Assembly (NCBI RefSeq): GCF_003003285.1
Contig: NZ_PVTP01000018.1
Span: 1-36,276 of the forward strand
From: Yoonia maritima
GTDB taxonomy: Bacteria; Pseudomonadota; Alphaproteobacteria; Rhodobacterales; Rhodobacteraceae
DNA: 36,276 bases
Reading direction: 5' to 3'
Shown here: in pieces, positions 15,933 through 24,368 of the stretch
How positions within the stretch are numbered: the stretch's first letter is position 1
How the letters are laid out: every line of letters starts with the position of its first letter
The notes under the pieces: model-generated
Told to the model about the DNA's origin: nothing
Databases searched by the model: none
Seen by the model: only the letters and a program-made list of their open reading frames with translations
Program-made: the position numbers and the translations under genes

Positions 15933-17210
15933 ATGGGTCTCGCTATTTTGATGCTCGTGTTCGGTGTGGGAGTGGTGCTGGGCGTGCCGGTTGCGTTTGC
16001 GATGGGTATCGCAGCAGCTTCTGCCTTTTGGTATGAAGGCTTTCCGATGCTCATCACATTCCAGCGCGCAACCGCTGGGGTGTCGGTATTCTCGCTTTTG
16101 GCAATTCCATTTTTCGTTTTAGCTGGCGAATTGATGTTGCGCGGCGGGATCGCTGAGCGTCTGGTAAAGCTAGCGTCAGCGTTGGTTGGTCACTTTAAAG
16201 GTGGTCTAGCGATGGTGAACATCTTTTCCAGCATGTTATTTGGCGGTATTTCGGGTTCCGCTGTTGCCGATATTTCTGCACTCGGATCGATCCTTGTCCC
16301 TGTCATGAAAAAGCGCGGCTACCGTCCTGACTTTGCGGTGAATGTGACAGTCACCTCATCGATTGCGGGTATCGTTATCCCACCTAGCCACAACATGATC
16401 ATCTTTGCCGTTGCCGCTGGCGGCGGGTTGTCAGTATCGAAACTGTTTCTCGCAGGTGTCATTCCCGGCATGTTGATGTGCGCGAGCCTTGCTGTTGCGG
16501 CTTACGTTCTTTCTGTCAAACACAACTACCCTGCTGAACCGTTTCCAGGATGGCGCGAAGTTGGTCGCAGTGCTGGTGACGCGGTTCCAGGGTTCTTAAC
16601 GGCGGTGATTATCGTCGGGGGTACCTTATCAGGCGTCTTTACGGTGACTGAATCGGGCGCCTTCGGCGCGATATATGCGCTGCTTTTGACAACCTTTTTC
16701 TATCGTAGCCTTAGCTGGAAATCATTCGTCCTATCGATAACAGGAACGGTGCGCACGACTGCGATGGTCATGATCCTGATAGCTTTCGCAAGTTCGTTTG
16801 CCTATTTGTTAGCCCTTTACCAAGTGCCCGAAAGGTTGAGCAACGCACTTGTGACGATCTCGGATAACCCGATCATTATCTTGTTAATGATCAATGTCAT
16901 TCTATTGCTCTTGGGCATGATCATGGACATGGCGGCATTGATCCTGATCTGCACACCTATCTTCCTGCCGATTGCAAAAGGGCTTGGGATGGATCCAACC
17001 CAATTCGGTATCATGATGCTGATGAACTTAGGTTTGGGGCTATGCACACCGCCGGTTGGAACTTGCTTGTTCGTCGGGTGTGCTGTGGGGAAAATCAGAA
17101 TTGAAGACGCACTTAAGTCAATTTGGCCGTTCTATCTGGCCATCTTGGGGGCGTTGATCTTAGTGACCTATGTGCCCGCTGTTTCACTCTGGCTACCGTC
17201 ATTGTTTTAG
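15933..17210 (+). CDS. TRAP transporter large permease, DctM family
   Basis: The 425-residue, 11-12-span protein is of normal DctM length. Diagnostic segments are AIPFFVLAGELMLRGGIAER, GGISGSAVADISALG, IPPSHNMIIFA and, near the C-terminus, LLGMIMDMAALILICTPIF and NLGLGLCTPPVGTCLFVG. It is the Na+- or H+-driven transport channel of the TRAP system. The start at 15933 directly follows the dctQ stop, and AGGAG lies ahead; an earlier in-frame start inside dctQ is unnecessary. Confidence 0.9.
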   Translation: MGLAILMLVFGVGVVLGVPVAFAMGIAAASAFWYEGFPMLITFQRATAGVSVFSLLAIPFFVLAGELMLRGGIAERLVKLASALVGHFKGGLAMVNIFSSMLFGGISGSAVADISALGSILVPVMKKRGYRPDFAVNVTVTSSIAGIVIPPSHNMIIFAVAAGGGLSVSKLFLAGVIPGMLMCASLAVAAYVLSVKHNYPAEPFPGWREVGRSAGDAVPGFLTAVIIVGGTLSGVFTVTESGAFGAIYALLLTTFFYRSLSWKSFVLSITGTVRTTAMVMILIAFASSFAYLLALYQVPERLSNALVTISDNPIIILLMINVILLLLGMIMDMAALILICTPIFLPIAKGLGMDPTQFGIMMLMNLGLGLCTPPVGTCLFVGCAVGKIRIEDALKSIWPFYLAILGALILVTYVPAVSLWLPSLF

Positions 17211-17349
17211 ATTGGTCATGCCGTTAAGATGTATCTTCGCCGTTAACGGACTTGCCGCCACTGGAACGCCCTACGTCGAAACCCGCGCAGATAGGTAGGT
17301 GCAGTGCCTTAGTTCGCAGTTGAAGTGGGCGCAAACCTGCCGTTCAAAC

Positions 17350-18162
17350 CTATTCTGCAGCTGTCAGAAGTGCCCGCTCTTTGTGCAAACGGCGCGCTGA
17401 TGTACCCGGCTCTGCACCCCATACGGTGATCCAGCGGTAGAATACTGGCGTCAGGAACAGGGTAAATACGGTGGCAAAGCCAAGCCCTCCGACGATGACC
17501 CAACCGACTGCAACGCGCGCTTCGGCACCGGCACCCGATGACAAAACAAGGGGCAACCCGCCAAAGACGGTGGACACCATCGTCATCATCACGGGGCGGA
17601 TGCGCAGCCGCAGGGCGTCGCGAATGGCGCTGTCAATGTCCTGCCCCGCCTCACGCAGTTGGTTGGCAAATTCGACGATCAGAATGCCGTTCTTTGCCAT
17701 CACCCCGATCAACAGGACCAGCCCGATCTGGCTGTAATAGTTCAGCGAACCGCCGGTGATCGAAATCGCTAGTAGTGCGGCCGCAAGGCCGAAGGGCACA
17801 GTCAGCATGATAACGACCGCGCTTGCGATGCTTTCGAATTGAGCGGCCAGAACGAGGAACACCACGATAGCGGCCACGCCGAACACCATATACATGCCTG
17901 ACTGGCTATCGCCCAACGACGCTGCCTCGCCCGTGTAAACGATCCCCATGCCATCGGGTAGGGTTTGTGCGGCGAGTTCGTCTACGCGGGCCATGGCAGT
18001 GCCAAGATCAACACCGTCCGGAAGGTTAGCCTGAACCGAAACAGCTAAAGTGCCGCCCTGACGTTCGATAGAGGATTGGCTGACGACCGGGGTCAGTGTC
18101 GCCGTCGAGGAGAGGGGAACAAATTCGCCGCTTGGCAGTCGCAGTTGGATGTCCGACATCAA
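17350..18162 (-). pseudogene. C-terminal fragment of an RND (HAE1/AcrB-type) efflux pump
   Basis: About 270 residues match only the last quarter of AcrB-type pumps, which are normally about 1030 residues. From the N-terminus they are LPSGEFVPLSS of the porter domain, then membrane helices with VVFLVLAAQFESIASAVVIM, NYYSQIGLVLLIGVMAKNGILIVEF, RLRIRPVMMTMVSTVFGGLPL and TLFLTPVFYRW. The homologous sequence stops abruptly near 18155, and bases further upstream on this strand do not continue it. The pump cannot work without the missing three quarters. No adaptor (HlyD-type) gene lies nearby. It is a deletion or rearrangement scar. Confidence 0.85.
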
Positions 18163-18180
18163 AAAGCCAGAAAAACCTAT

Positions 18181-18212
18181 AGCGTACGAAAAAGAAACCA
18201 GAAGCGTACGAA
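18181..18212. repeat. pair of 10-bp direct repeats
   Basis: AGCGTACGAA occurs at 18181-18190 and 18203-18212, 22 bp apart, just beyond the broken end of the RND fragment. It contains the self-complementary CGTACG. Function unknown. Confidence 0.35.
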
Positions 18213-18356
18213 GATGCGGTGGCTTTACGTATTTTATGATTATATTACAGTATCTTAAGGCGCTATCGAGATCTCAGCCGGGTGGAATCACCCCCCGTAG
18301 ATCAGTGCATTTCACGGTGTTGACAGGCCCCCGATTCTAAGTTCACTAAATGTTCT

Positions 18357-18374
18357 AAAGGTTCCGGAACCTTT
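18357..18374. promoter_or_regulatory. 18-bp perfect palindrome before an unrecognised gene
   Basis: AAAGGTTCCGGAACCTTT is a perfect palindrome, flanked by a further imperfectly spaced AAATG (18348-18352) and CATTT (18375-18379). It lies 78 bp before the start of the next gene and has the form of a dimer-binding operator. It does not fit the 16-bp repABC partition palindrome I know. The 289 bases between the RND fragment and the next gene hold nothing else recognisable. Confidence 0.5.
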
Positions 18375-18451
18375 CATTTAACGCCTCTCAGCCCGTTTGG
18401 GCCGCGAGAGCAATGCGCAACGCATGAGTTGTGCGATGAAAGGAATCCGTT

Positions 18452-18913
18452 TTGCCCAGCACCACCACCATCCCGTTCAGTCAGATCAAATTCGACGACG
18501 ATCTCCCAACAATGCAGGCTGTCGAGGAACGTCTCACCAAAACACTGCGAACAATCCGTACGGACCTAGAGCAGCGCGCCGAGGCTGAGGCTTCCGACCG
18601 GATTGATCATTCGCCCAGCTTCGAAGACCAGATCCGCGACACGGATCGGGCAAAGATCAAACGCCGTGCCACGCTCTATCTGGTGCGCGCTCACACCGCC
18701 ACGGGCACCTATCACTTGGCCGATAAGGACAAGGTGAAGCTGGCACCGCTGCGGGATGGTTTGCCGGTGGCCCGCGTCCAAACCGAACATGAGGCAGACG
18801 AGATCGCTGCCGCCCTGCATGCAGAAATCGGCACCAACCTGGGCATGGTTCTCGACCACAGAGAATTTGTTCGGTCAGTGCTACAGCTCAAAAGCGGAAA
18901 GCTCGGGCTCTGA
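18452..18913 (+). CDS. hypothetical protein, unrecognised family
   Basis: I do not recognise this 153-residue protein. It starts at TTG with AAAGGA nine bases upstream. Residues about 18-50 are charged and helical, suggesting a coiled coil (VEERLTKTLRTIRTDLEQRA). The middle has DRAKIKRRATLYLVRAHTA, then a strand-rich segment GTYHLADKDKVKLAPLRDG, and a helical C-terminus. No signal peptide or membrane span is seen. It is soluble and could be a small DNA- or RNA-associated factor, but nothing shows this. It stands alone between the RND fragment and the LacI operator, preceded by the 18-bp palindrome. Confidence 0.55.
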   Translation: MPSTTTIPFSQIKFDDDLPTMQAVEERLTKTLRTIRTDLEQRAEAEASDRIDHSPSFEDQIRDTDRAKIKRRATLYLVRAHTATGTYHLADKDKVKLAPLRDGLPVARVQTEHEADEIAAALHAEIGTNLGMVLDHREFVRSVLQLKSGKLGL

Positions 18914-18932
18914 AAGAGTGCAGCTACGGTGA

Positions 18933-18972
18933 TTGACACACAATGACATCGGTGTCATGACATCGGTGTCAT
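18933..18972 (+). promoter_or_regulatory. promoter with tandem LacI-type operators
   Basis: ATGACATCGGTGTCAT occurs twice, at 18943-18958 and 18957-18972, overlapping by two bases. Each copy is a near-perfect dyad (TGACA-N4-TGTCA) of LacI-family type. A TTGACA -35 box lies at 18933-18938, so bound repressor would sit over the -10 region. The LacI gene begins 52 bp downstream, suggesting autoregulation and control of the whole sugar operon. Confidence 0.8.
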
Positions 18973-19024
18973 TGTGCTTGGGCGATTCTAGATCACCCGA
19001 CGCTGTTGTCTGGGAGGGCTGACC

Positions 19025-20116
19025 TTGGCTACAATTTACGATGTTGCACGCGTTGCTGGCGTTTCGCCAAAAACCGTTAGCCGTGTGTTGAACGGCGATG
19101 CGCCGGTCAAGAAACCAACAAAAGATGCAGTCAACAAGGCAATTGCTGAATTGGGTTATGTGCCGTCGACCGCCGCGCGGGCGATGCGGTCCAACAAATC
19201 CGGTTTGGTGGGGCTAATCACGGGGGCGATTTCACTCTCCCCGAACCGGTCCGAAAATGCCGGTCTGCCCGATCTATATATTGTTCAGGGTATCCAGCGT
19301 GCGATGGAGGCCAGCGGCAAGACCCTGTTGATTGCCGACACCGGCGGGCGCATGGATCGGGTGCCGCAACTGGTCCGCACGTTTGAAGAACACCGCGTCG
19401 AAGGTCTTATCTATGCAGCGGACCACCATCGGCAGGTGTCTTTGCCGACCGTTTCCGCATCGACCAAGATGGTTCTGGCCAATTGTTTTGACGACAAGGG
19501 TACGCCGGCGGTTCTCCCTAACGATTATCAAGGGCAGCTGCATTTGGTGAACAGCCTGATCGCAAAAGGGCACCGTCGCATCGCCTATATCTCGCTCAGC
19601 ACACAGCTCGTCGCCACAGGCCTGCGGGTGAAGGGGTACAAGGATGCCTTGGCTGCGGCGGATATCGCATTTGATCCGTCTCTTTTGGAGCCTGCCGAAG
19701 TCACTATCGCGGACGATGACGCGGGCGTGCAGCTTCTTTGGGATGCGATTGACCGCGTTCTTAGTTTGCCTGAACCGCCGACCGTCATCTGTTTCGGTAA
19801 CGATCGCATGGCGATGCGCGCCTACGGAATTTTGCGCAGCCGTGGTGTGTCTTTGCCCGCTGACCTGTCCGTCGCGGGCTATGACGGCCACCGCCTGATC
19901 ACCGATACGCTTTACCCGACATTGCTGTCAGCTGAACTGCCTTACGGCGCGATTGGTATTCGCGCCACGGAACTGCTGCTTGGCATGATCAAGGGCACCG
20001 CAGACGCACCCACACAGCCAATTTTGGTTGGTGGCCCCGTAAACCCCGGAAATTCCGTGAAGGAATTGCCGACACCCATCACAAGACTTTCGTCAATAGG
20101 GAGGACGACTAAATGA
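19025..20116 (+). CDS. LacI-family transcriptional regulator
   Basis: The 363-residue protein has an N-terminal helix-turn-helix (TIYDVARVAGVSPKTVSRVLNG, residues 3-24), the hinge region (YVPSTAARAMRS, about 46-57) and a periplasmic-binding-protein-like sugar domain with GHRRIAYI and LSVAGYDG. The start is a TTG with GGGAGGG upstream; no ATG in frame gives a complete HTH. The gene is first in the operon, immediately behind a tandem palindromic operator, and its stop overlaps the next ATG by four bases. It most likely represses the downstream importer until a sugar binds. Confidence 0.9.
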   Translation: MATIYDVARVAGVSPKTVSRVLNGDAPVKKPTKDAVNKAIAELGYVPSTAARAMRSNKSGLVGLITGAISLSPNRSENAGLPDLYIVQGIQRAMEASGKTLLIADTGGRMDRVPQLVRTFEEHRVEGLIYAADHHRQVSLPTVSASTKMVLANCFDDKGTPAVLPNDYQGQLHLVNSLIAKGHRRIAYISLSTQLVATGLRVKGYKDALAAADIAFDPSLLEPAEVTIADDDAGVQLLWDAIDRVLSLPEPPTVICFGNDRMAMRAYGILRSRGVSLPADLSVAGYDGHRLITDTLYPTLLSAELPYGAIGIRATELLLGMIKGTADAPTQPILVGGPVNPGNSVKELPTPITRLSSIGRTTK

Positions 20117-21372
20117 AACTAGGAATGACCTTTGGGGCAGCGCTTGTCGCATCCGTCAGCTGGGCCAGCGTTGCTGCGGCCCAGACAGAGCTAAGCCTGT
20201 GGTATCACGGTGCTGGCAACGAAGCCGAATCCGGCGCGTTGAACATGATTATTGACGACTTCAACGCAAGTCAGGATGAATACAAAGTTGTCGTCGAAAG
20301 CTTCCCGCAGGAATCTTACAACGACTCTGTTGTTGCAGCGGCCCTTGCTGGCAACCTGCCGGACATTTTGGACGTTGACGGTCCTGTGATGCCAAACTGG
20401 GCGTGGGCCGGGTATCTTCAGCCGCTCAACATTGACGAAGCCGCCATTGCGGAATTTCTTGATGGGCCGAAGGGCTATTGGGATGGTCAGCTTTATTCCA
20501 TCGGTTTCTGGGATGCGGCCGTTGCTCTGATGTCGCGCCAGTCCACCCTGGACGCACTTGGGCTGCGCACACCGGATGTTGACAACCCATGGACCGGCGA
20601 AGAATTCATGGCCGCACTGGACGCTGCCAAAGCATCCGGTGACTTTGAATATGCCTTTGATCTTGGGATGCCTTGGACTGGTGAATGGTATCCATATGCG
20701 TTTAGCCCGTTCCTGCAGTCATTTGGTGGCGATATTGTTGATCGCACTACATACGCAACCGCAGAAGGCGCATTGAACGGCGAAGAAGCGGTCGCATTTG
20801 GTAACTGGTGGCAGTCTCTGTTCGCAGACGGCTACGCACCCGGCACATCGCAAGATCCGGCTGATCGTGACACCGGTTTCGTTGACGGCAAATACGCTTT
20901 CTCATGGAACGGTAACTGGGCTGCTTTGGCCGCGCTTGAAGTGCATGATGACGTTGTTTTCCTACCAGCACCTGACTTTGGCAACGGCCCGAAAATCGGC
21001 GCAGCGTCATGGCAGTTTGGCGTGTCCGGTACGTCTGAAAATGCAGACGGTGCTGCGGCATTCATCGAATTTGCGTTGCAAGACAAATATCTCGCGAATT
21101 TCTCGAACGTCACAGGCTTGATCCCAGCCACGTCAACCGCTGCTGCGATGACAGACAATTACGCCGAAGGCGGCGCGTTGGAAGTGTTCTTTGGTCTATC
21201 CGCAGGTCAAGCCACGCTGCGCCCTGTCACACCGGGCTACGTTGTGTCCGCGAAAGTGTTTGAAAAGGCACTGGCAGACATCGCGAACGGTGCTGACGTG
21301 GCGGATACGCTTGATGCGGCTGTTGATGAAATCAACGCCGACATCGAACGCAACGGCGGCTACGGCCACTAA
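20113..21372 (+). CDS. ABC sugar-binding protein (extracellular binding protein family 1)
   Basis: The 419-residue protein has a Sec signal peptide with cleavage near SVAAAQ/TE. The mature part starts with a strand, LSLWYHGAGNEAES, typical of family 1 sugar binders, and goes on with YNDSVVAAALAGNLPDILD. It should capture an oligosaccharide or disaccharide in the periplasm for the two permeases downstream. The ATG overlaps the LacI stop. A strong stem-loop follows the gene. Confidence 0.88.
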   Translation: MKLGMTFGAALVASVSWASVAAAQTELSLWYHGAGNEAESGALNMIIDDFNASQDEYKVVVESFPQESYNDSVVAAALAGNLPDILDVDGPVMPNWAWAGYLQPLNIDEAAIAEFLDGPKGYWDGQLYSIGFWDAAVALMSRQSTLDALGLRTPDVDNPWTGEEFMAALDAAKASGDFEYAFDLGMPWTGEWYPYAFSPFLQSFGGDIVDRTTYATAEGALNGEEAVAFGNWWQSLFADGYAPGTSQDPADRDTGFVDGKYAFSWNGNWAALAALEVHDDVVFLPAPDFGNGPKIGAASWQFGVSGTSENADGAAAFIEFALQDKYLANFSNVTGLIPATSTAAAMTDNYAEGGALEVFFGLSAGQATLRPVTPGYVVSAKVFEKALADIANGADVADTLDAAVDEINADIERNGGYGH

Positions 21373-21380
21373 ATCTGATG

Positions 21381-21406
21381 TGCGGGGCGGCATGGATCGC
21401 CCCGCA
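21381..21406 (+). other. stem-loop after the binding-protein gene
   Basis: TGCGGGGCG (21381-21389) and CGCCCCGCA (21398-21406) form a perfect nine-pair GC-rich stem. No T-run follows, so it probably protects the upstream mRNA or slows polymerase rather than terminating outright. Confidence 0.6.
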
Positions 21407-21430
21407 TCCCTATCTGGAAAGCAGTGAAAA

Positions 21431-22501
21431 ATGGCGTCGAAACTGACCACATCAAACCGCGCAGGCTGGGGCTTTGCCTTACCGGGTTTTGGGTTGATCA
21501 TGTTGTTTATCGTGATCCCCTTTTTCTTTGCATTCTATTTGTCGCTGACCAATCAGCGGTTGATTTCGCCGAACCCAACCGAATTTGTGGGGCTTAGCAA
21601 CTACGATCGCTTGCTCAGCATTTCTGTCCTGACCATCGAACCAGAGGTTGATGACACAGGCGCGGTTGTGCGTGATGACGCAGGTAACGCGCAATATCCG
21701 CGGGTGCGGACCTTTACGCGGAACAATCCCGATTATTCGCAATATGCCGGAATGCGCGAATGGTTCCGGTGGCATTGGGGCGAGACCGCCAAGGTCGTTG
21801 TGGCGACCGATGTGGTGTTCTGGAAATCCTTGCGCAACACCTTGATGTTCGTGCTTGTGGTGGCGCCTGTGCAGGCGGGATTAGCGCTGTGTTTGGCACT
21901 GCTGATCAACCAGCGCTTGCGCGGGATCAACGTCTACCGCGCGATCTATTTCATGCCGGTTGTTGTCTCGATTGTGGTCGTGTCACTGCTGTTCCGGTTC
22001 ATCTATGACGGCAATGACGGGCTGCTGAATAACGTGCTTGGCTTTGTCACATTTGGCACCTTTGAGGGGCGCGACTGGCTTGGGTCGGAAAACACCGCAT
22101 TGGGTGCGATCATGGGCATGTCGATCTGGCAGGCTGTCGGGTTTCATATGGTGATCTGGCTGTCCGGACTGCAAACCATCAGCCCGACATTATACGAAGC
22201 CTCTTCCATCGAAGGGGCGAGCAAATTTCAGACGTTCCGCTATGTCACATGGCCCGGACTGCGCAATACCGCTGTGCTGATCCTGATCGTGATCACCATG
22301 CAGGCCTTTGCCCTGTTTGCGCAGATCGACGTGATGACGCGCGGCGGACCGTTGGACAGCACAACAACGATTGTGTTCCAGGCGGTTGAACGCGGCTACG
22401 GCAAACAAGACATCTCTGGCGGGTCTGCGATTTCGGTTGTTCTGTTCTTGCTGGTCCTAAGCATCAGCCTCATCCAACGCTATCTCACAAGGGAGAGATA
22501 A
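21431..22501 (+). CDS. ABC sugar permease, MalF type with extended periplasmic loop
   Basis: The 356-residue permease has the first span at about 15-38 and then an unusually long polar stretch (about 45-120), including VDDTGAVVRDDAGNAQYP, before the second span. This is an enlarged periplasmic loop as in MalF. The EAA docking loop is YEASSIEGASKFQTFRYVTW, near residue 256. Six spans are predicted. It forms the channel with the permease encoded one base downstream. Confidence 0.87.
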   Translation: MASKLTTSNRAGWGFALPGFGLIMLFIVIPFFFAFYLSLTNQRLISPNPTEFVGLSNYDRLLSISVLTIEPEVDDTGAVVRDDAGNAQYPRVRTFTRNNPDYSQYAGMREWFRWHWGETAKVVVATDVVFWKSLRNTLMFVLVVAPVQAGLALCLALLINQRLRGINVYRAIYFMPVVVSIVVVSLLFRFIYDGNDGLLNNVLGFVTFGTFEGRDWLGSENTALGAIMGMSIWQAVGFHMVIWLSGLQTISPTLYEASSIEGASKFQTFRYVTWPGLRNTAVLILIVITMQAFALFAQIDVMTRGGPLDSTTTIVFQAVERGYGKQDISGGSAISVVLFLLVLSISLIQRYLTRER

Positions 22502-22502
22502 A

Positions 22503-23381
22503 ATGGCGACGATTAACCCCGACAATCGTGGGCTGCGTCTGGCCGTGCGCTATCTGGTGCTGACGCTGATTGCCCTGATCTTTATCTTCCCGCTGGTGTT
22601 TATGGTCATGTCGAGCCTCAAGCCCGACCTGCAATTGCTGCGCGACACATCCAGTTTGCGGGCGTTCCTACCGGTGGGCGACATCAGTCTCGACAATTAT
22701 TACAACGCCTTTTCGCGGGTGCCGATTGCCCAGTTCATGTTCAATTCGCTTTTCGTGACGGCGACGACGGTCTTTTTGTCCTTGTTGCTATGCTCTTTGG
22801 CGGCGTTTTCCTTTGTGTTCCTGAATTGGTCAGGCAAAAATGTCGCGCTGGCGATTATCATCGCGACGCTGATCATCCCGTTTGAAACCATTGCCATTCC
22901 GCTGCTGCTGTTTGTGTCAAAATTGCCGTGGATCGGCATGGAAGGGCTGACATTCGGCTGGCTGGACACCTACCGCGTCCAGATCATCCCGCTGGTGGCG
23001 GATGGGCTGACCATCTTCTTGTTCGTCCAGTATTTCCGCGATCTTCCTCGCGACCTGATCGAAGCGTCCCGCGTCGAAGGCGCAAGCTGGATGCAGATCT
23101 ATTTGCGTGTGGTGATGCCGCTGTCCGGTCCCATTCTGGCAACCGCCGCGATTCTGAAATTCCTTGCGATGTATAACCAATACCTGTGGCCGCTTATGGT
23201 CGTGCAACAGGAAGCCTACCGTCCCGTCATGGTCGGCGTTCAATATTTCTTCCAGCTGAGCACAGCATGGGGGGAAATCATGGCCTATCTGACGATCATC
23301 ACGATCCCTGTTCTGGCCTTCTATCTTGTACTGCAACGCGCGTTCATTGCGTCGATTGCTTCAACCGGCGTGAAAGGCTGA
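22503..23381 (+). CDS. ABC sugar permease, MalG type
   Basis: The 292-residue permease has six spans. The N-terminal segment VLTLIALIFIFPLVFMVMSS and the EAA loop IEASRVEGASWMQIYLRVVM, about residue 193, are standard for MalG-like proteins. The start follows the first permease stop by one base, with GGGAGAG just upstream. It works with the neighbouring permease, binding protein and ATPase as one importer. Confidence 0.87.
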   Translation: MATINPDNRGLRLAVRYLVLTLIALIFIFPLVFMVMSSLKPDLQLLRDTSSLRAFLPVGDISLDNYYNAFSRVPIAQFMFNSLFVTATTVFLSLLLCSLAAFSFVFLNWSGKNVALAIIIATLIIPFETIAIPLLLFVSKLPWIGMEGLTFGWLDTYRVQIIPLVADGLTIFLFVQYFRDLPRDLIEASRVEGASWMQIYLRVVMPLSGPILATAAILKFLAMYNQYLWPLMVVQQEAYRPVMVGVQYFFQLSTAWGEIMAYLTIITIPVLAFYLVLQRAFIASIASTGVKG

Positions 23382-23384
23382 TCC

Positions 23385-24368
23385 ATGGTTCTCGCTCTTA
23401 AAGACCATTTCGTTTGGGATAGTTGGTATGTTCACGATGGTGAAAAATACCATGGCTATTTTCTTAAGGCACCACACGCGATTGGCGATCCTGACCTAAG
23501 ACATTTCAATGTGTCTTATGGCCATGCGACAAGCACTGATTTGGTGAATTGGGACTATCTTGGAACGTGCTTCAAACCGTCCGAGGATGGCTGGGACAAC
23601 TACACCACATGGACCGGGTCCGTGGTGCGCGGCGACGATGACCTTTGGCACCTGTACTATACGGGCACCCGTAAGAACGACCCTCAATTGGCTCAGAGGA
23701 TCGGGCACGCGACCTCGACCGATTTGCACAACTGGAAACGTGTCGGTGACGGTCTGATCCTTGACCTGGTTGGGCCGAATGCCAACCACTACGAGGTCGA
23801 CGTTTCTAACGGAGAATGGCATGACCGCGCCATGCGTGATCCATGGGTGATGCGCGATCCAGAAGGCGACGGCTGGCTGATGTATTTCACTGCCCGCGCG
23901 CCAGGTATCGCAGAAGCCAACGATGCGGGTTGCATCGGTTTTGCCACGTCTCCCGATGGATACGATTGGATGCTTGAGGCGCCGGTCTTTACCGGTGGGT
24001 TCGGCCAACTTGAAGTTCCTCAGGTGTTCGAAAAGAACGGCTCCTGGTATTGCCTCTTCTGCACTGCCGCGCACCACTACTCGCAAGAGCAGACAAAACT
24101 GCGCCCGGTCGTCACCGGCAATCATTACCTGATCGGTGAAGGTCCCCGCGGCCCATGGCGCATTGCGCCCGGTTTCCTTGACGGGACAGACCCGTGCACC
24201 CGCTATGCCGCACGTATTGTCGACACGGATGACGGCGTGGTGATCCTTGGCTTTGCAGACAAGCCTGAAGGCGTAGAATTTGTCGGACACATCATGGACC
24301 CAGACCCTGTCGAACTTACCGACGATGGCCTGTTGATCATCCCACCCCAGTTGAAGGCAGCAGAATAA
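23385..24368 (+). CDS. clan GH-J glycoside hydrolase (GH32/GH68-like beta-propeller)
   Basis: The 327-residue protein has no signal peptide and so acts on imported sugar. It appears to be a single five-bladed beta-propeller, without the C-terminal beta-sandwich usual in GH32. The N-terminal VWDSWYV resembles the GH68 nucleophile motif (Asp12), while YGHATSTDLVNWDYL is like GH32. MRDPWV (Arg151-Asp152-Pro153) is the transition-state motif, and LEVPQVF (Glu210) is in the place of the acid/base. All three catalytic positions are thus present. It probably hydrolyses or transfers a fructosyl-type sugar; the exact specificity is open. Confidence 0.78.
   Translation: MVLALKDHFVWDSWYVHDGEKYHGYFLKAPHAIGDPDLRHFNVSYGHATSTDLVNWDYLGTCFKPSEDGWDNYTTWTGSVVRGDDDLWHLYYTGTRKNDPQLAQRIGHATSTDLHNWKRVGDGLILDLVGPNANHYEVDVSNGEWHDRAMRDPWVMRDPEGDGWLMYFTARAPGIAEANDAGCIGFATSPDGYDWMLEAPVFTGGFGQLEVPQVFEKNGSWYCLFCTAAHHYSQEQTKLRPVVTGNHYLIGEGPRGPWRIAPGFLDGTDPCTRYAARIVDTDDGVVILGFADKPEGVEFVGHIMDPDPVELTDDGLLIIPPQLKAAE

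Noticed and set aside
17215..17270. terminator after the TRAP operon
   Set aside because: CCGTTAACGG is a short palindrome and CCGTTAA is repeated, but no stable stem with a T-run is present.
18357..18374. repABC-type partition site
   Set aside because: The palindrome is centred on CG and lacks the 16-bp GTT-N10-AAC spacing known for these sites, and no repABC gene is present.
19274..19891. 205-residue minus-strand frame inside the LacI gene
   Set aside because: It lies entirely within the LacI coding region, is rich in Arg and His as expected of antisense translation, and has no family signature.
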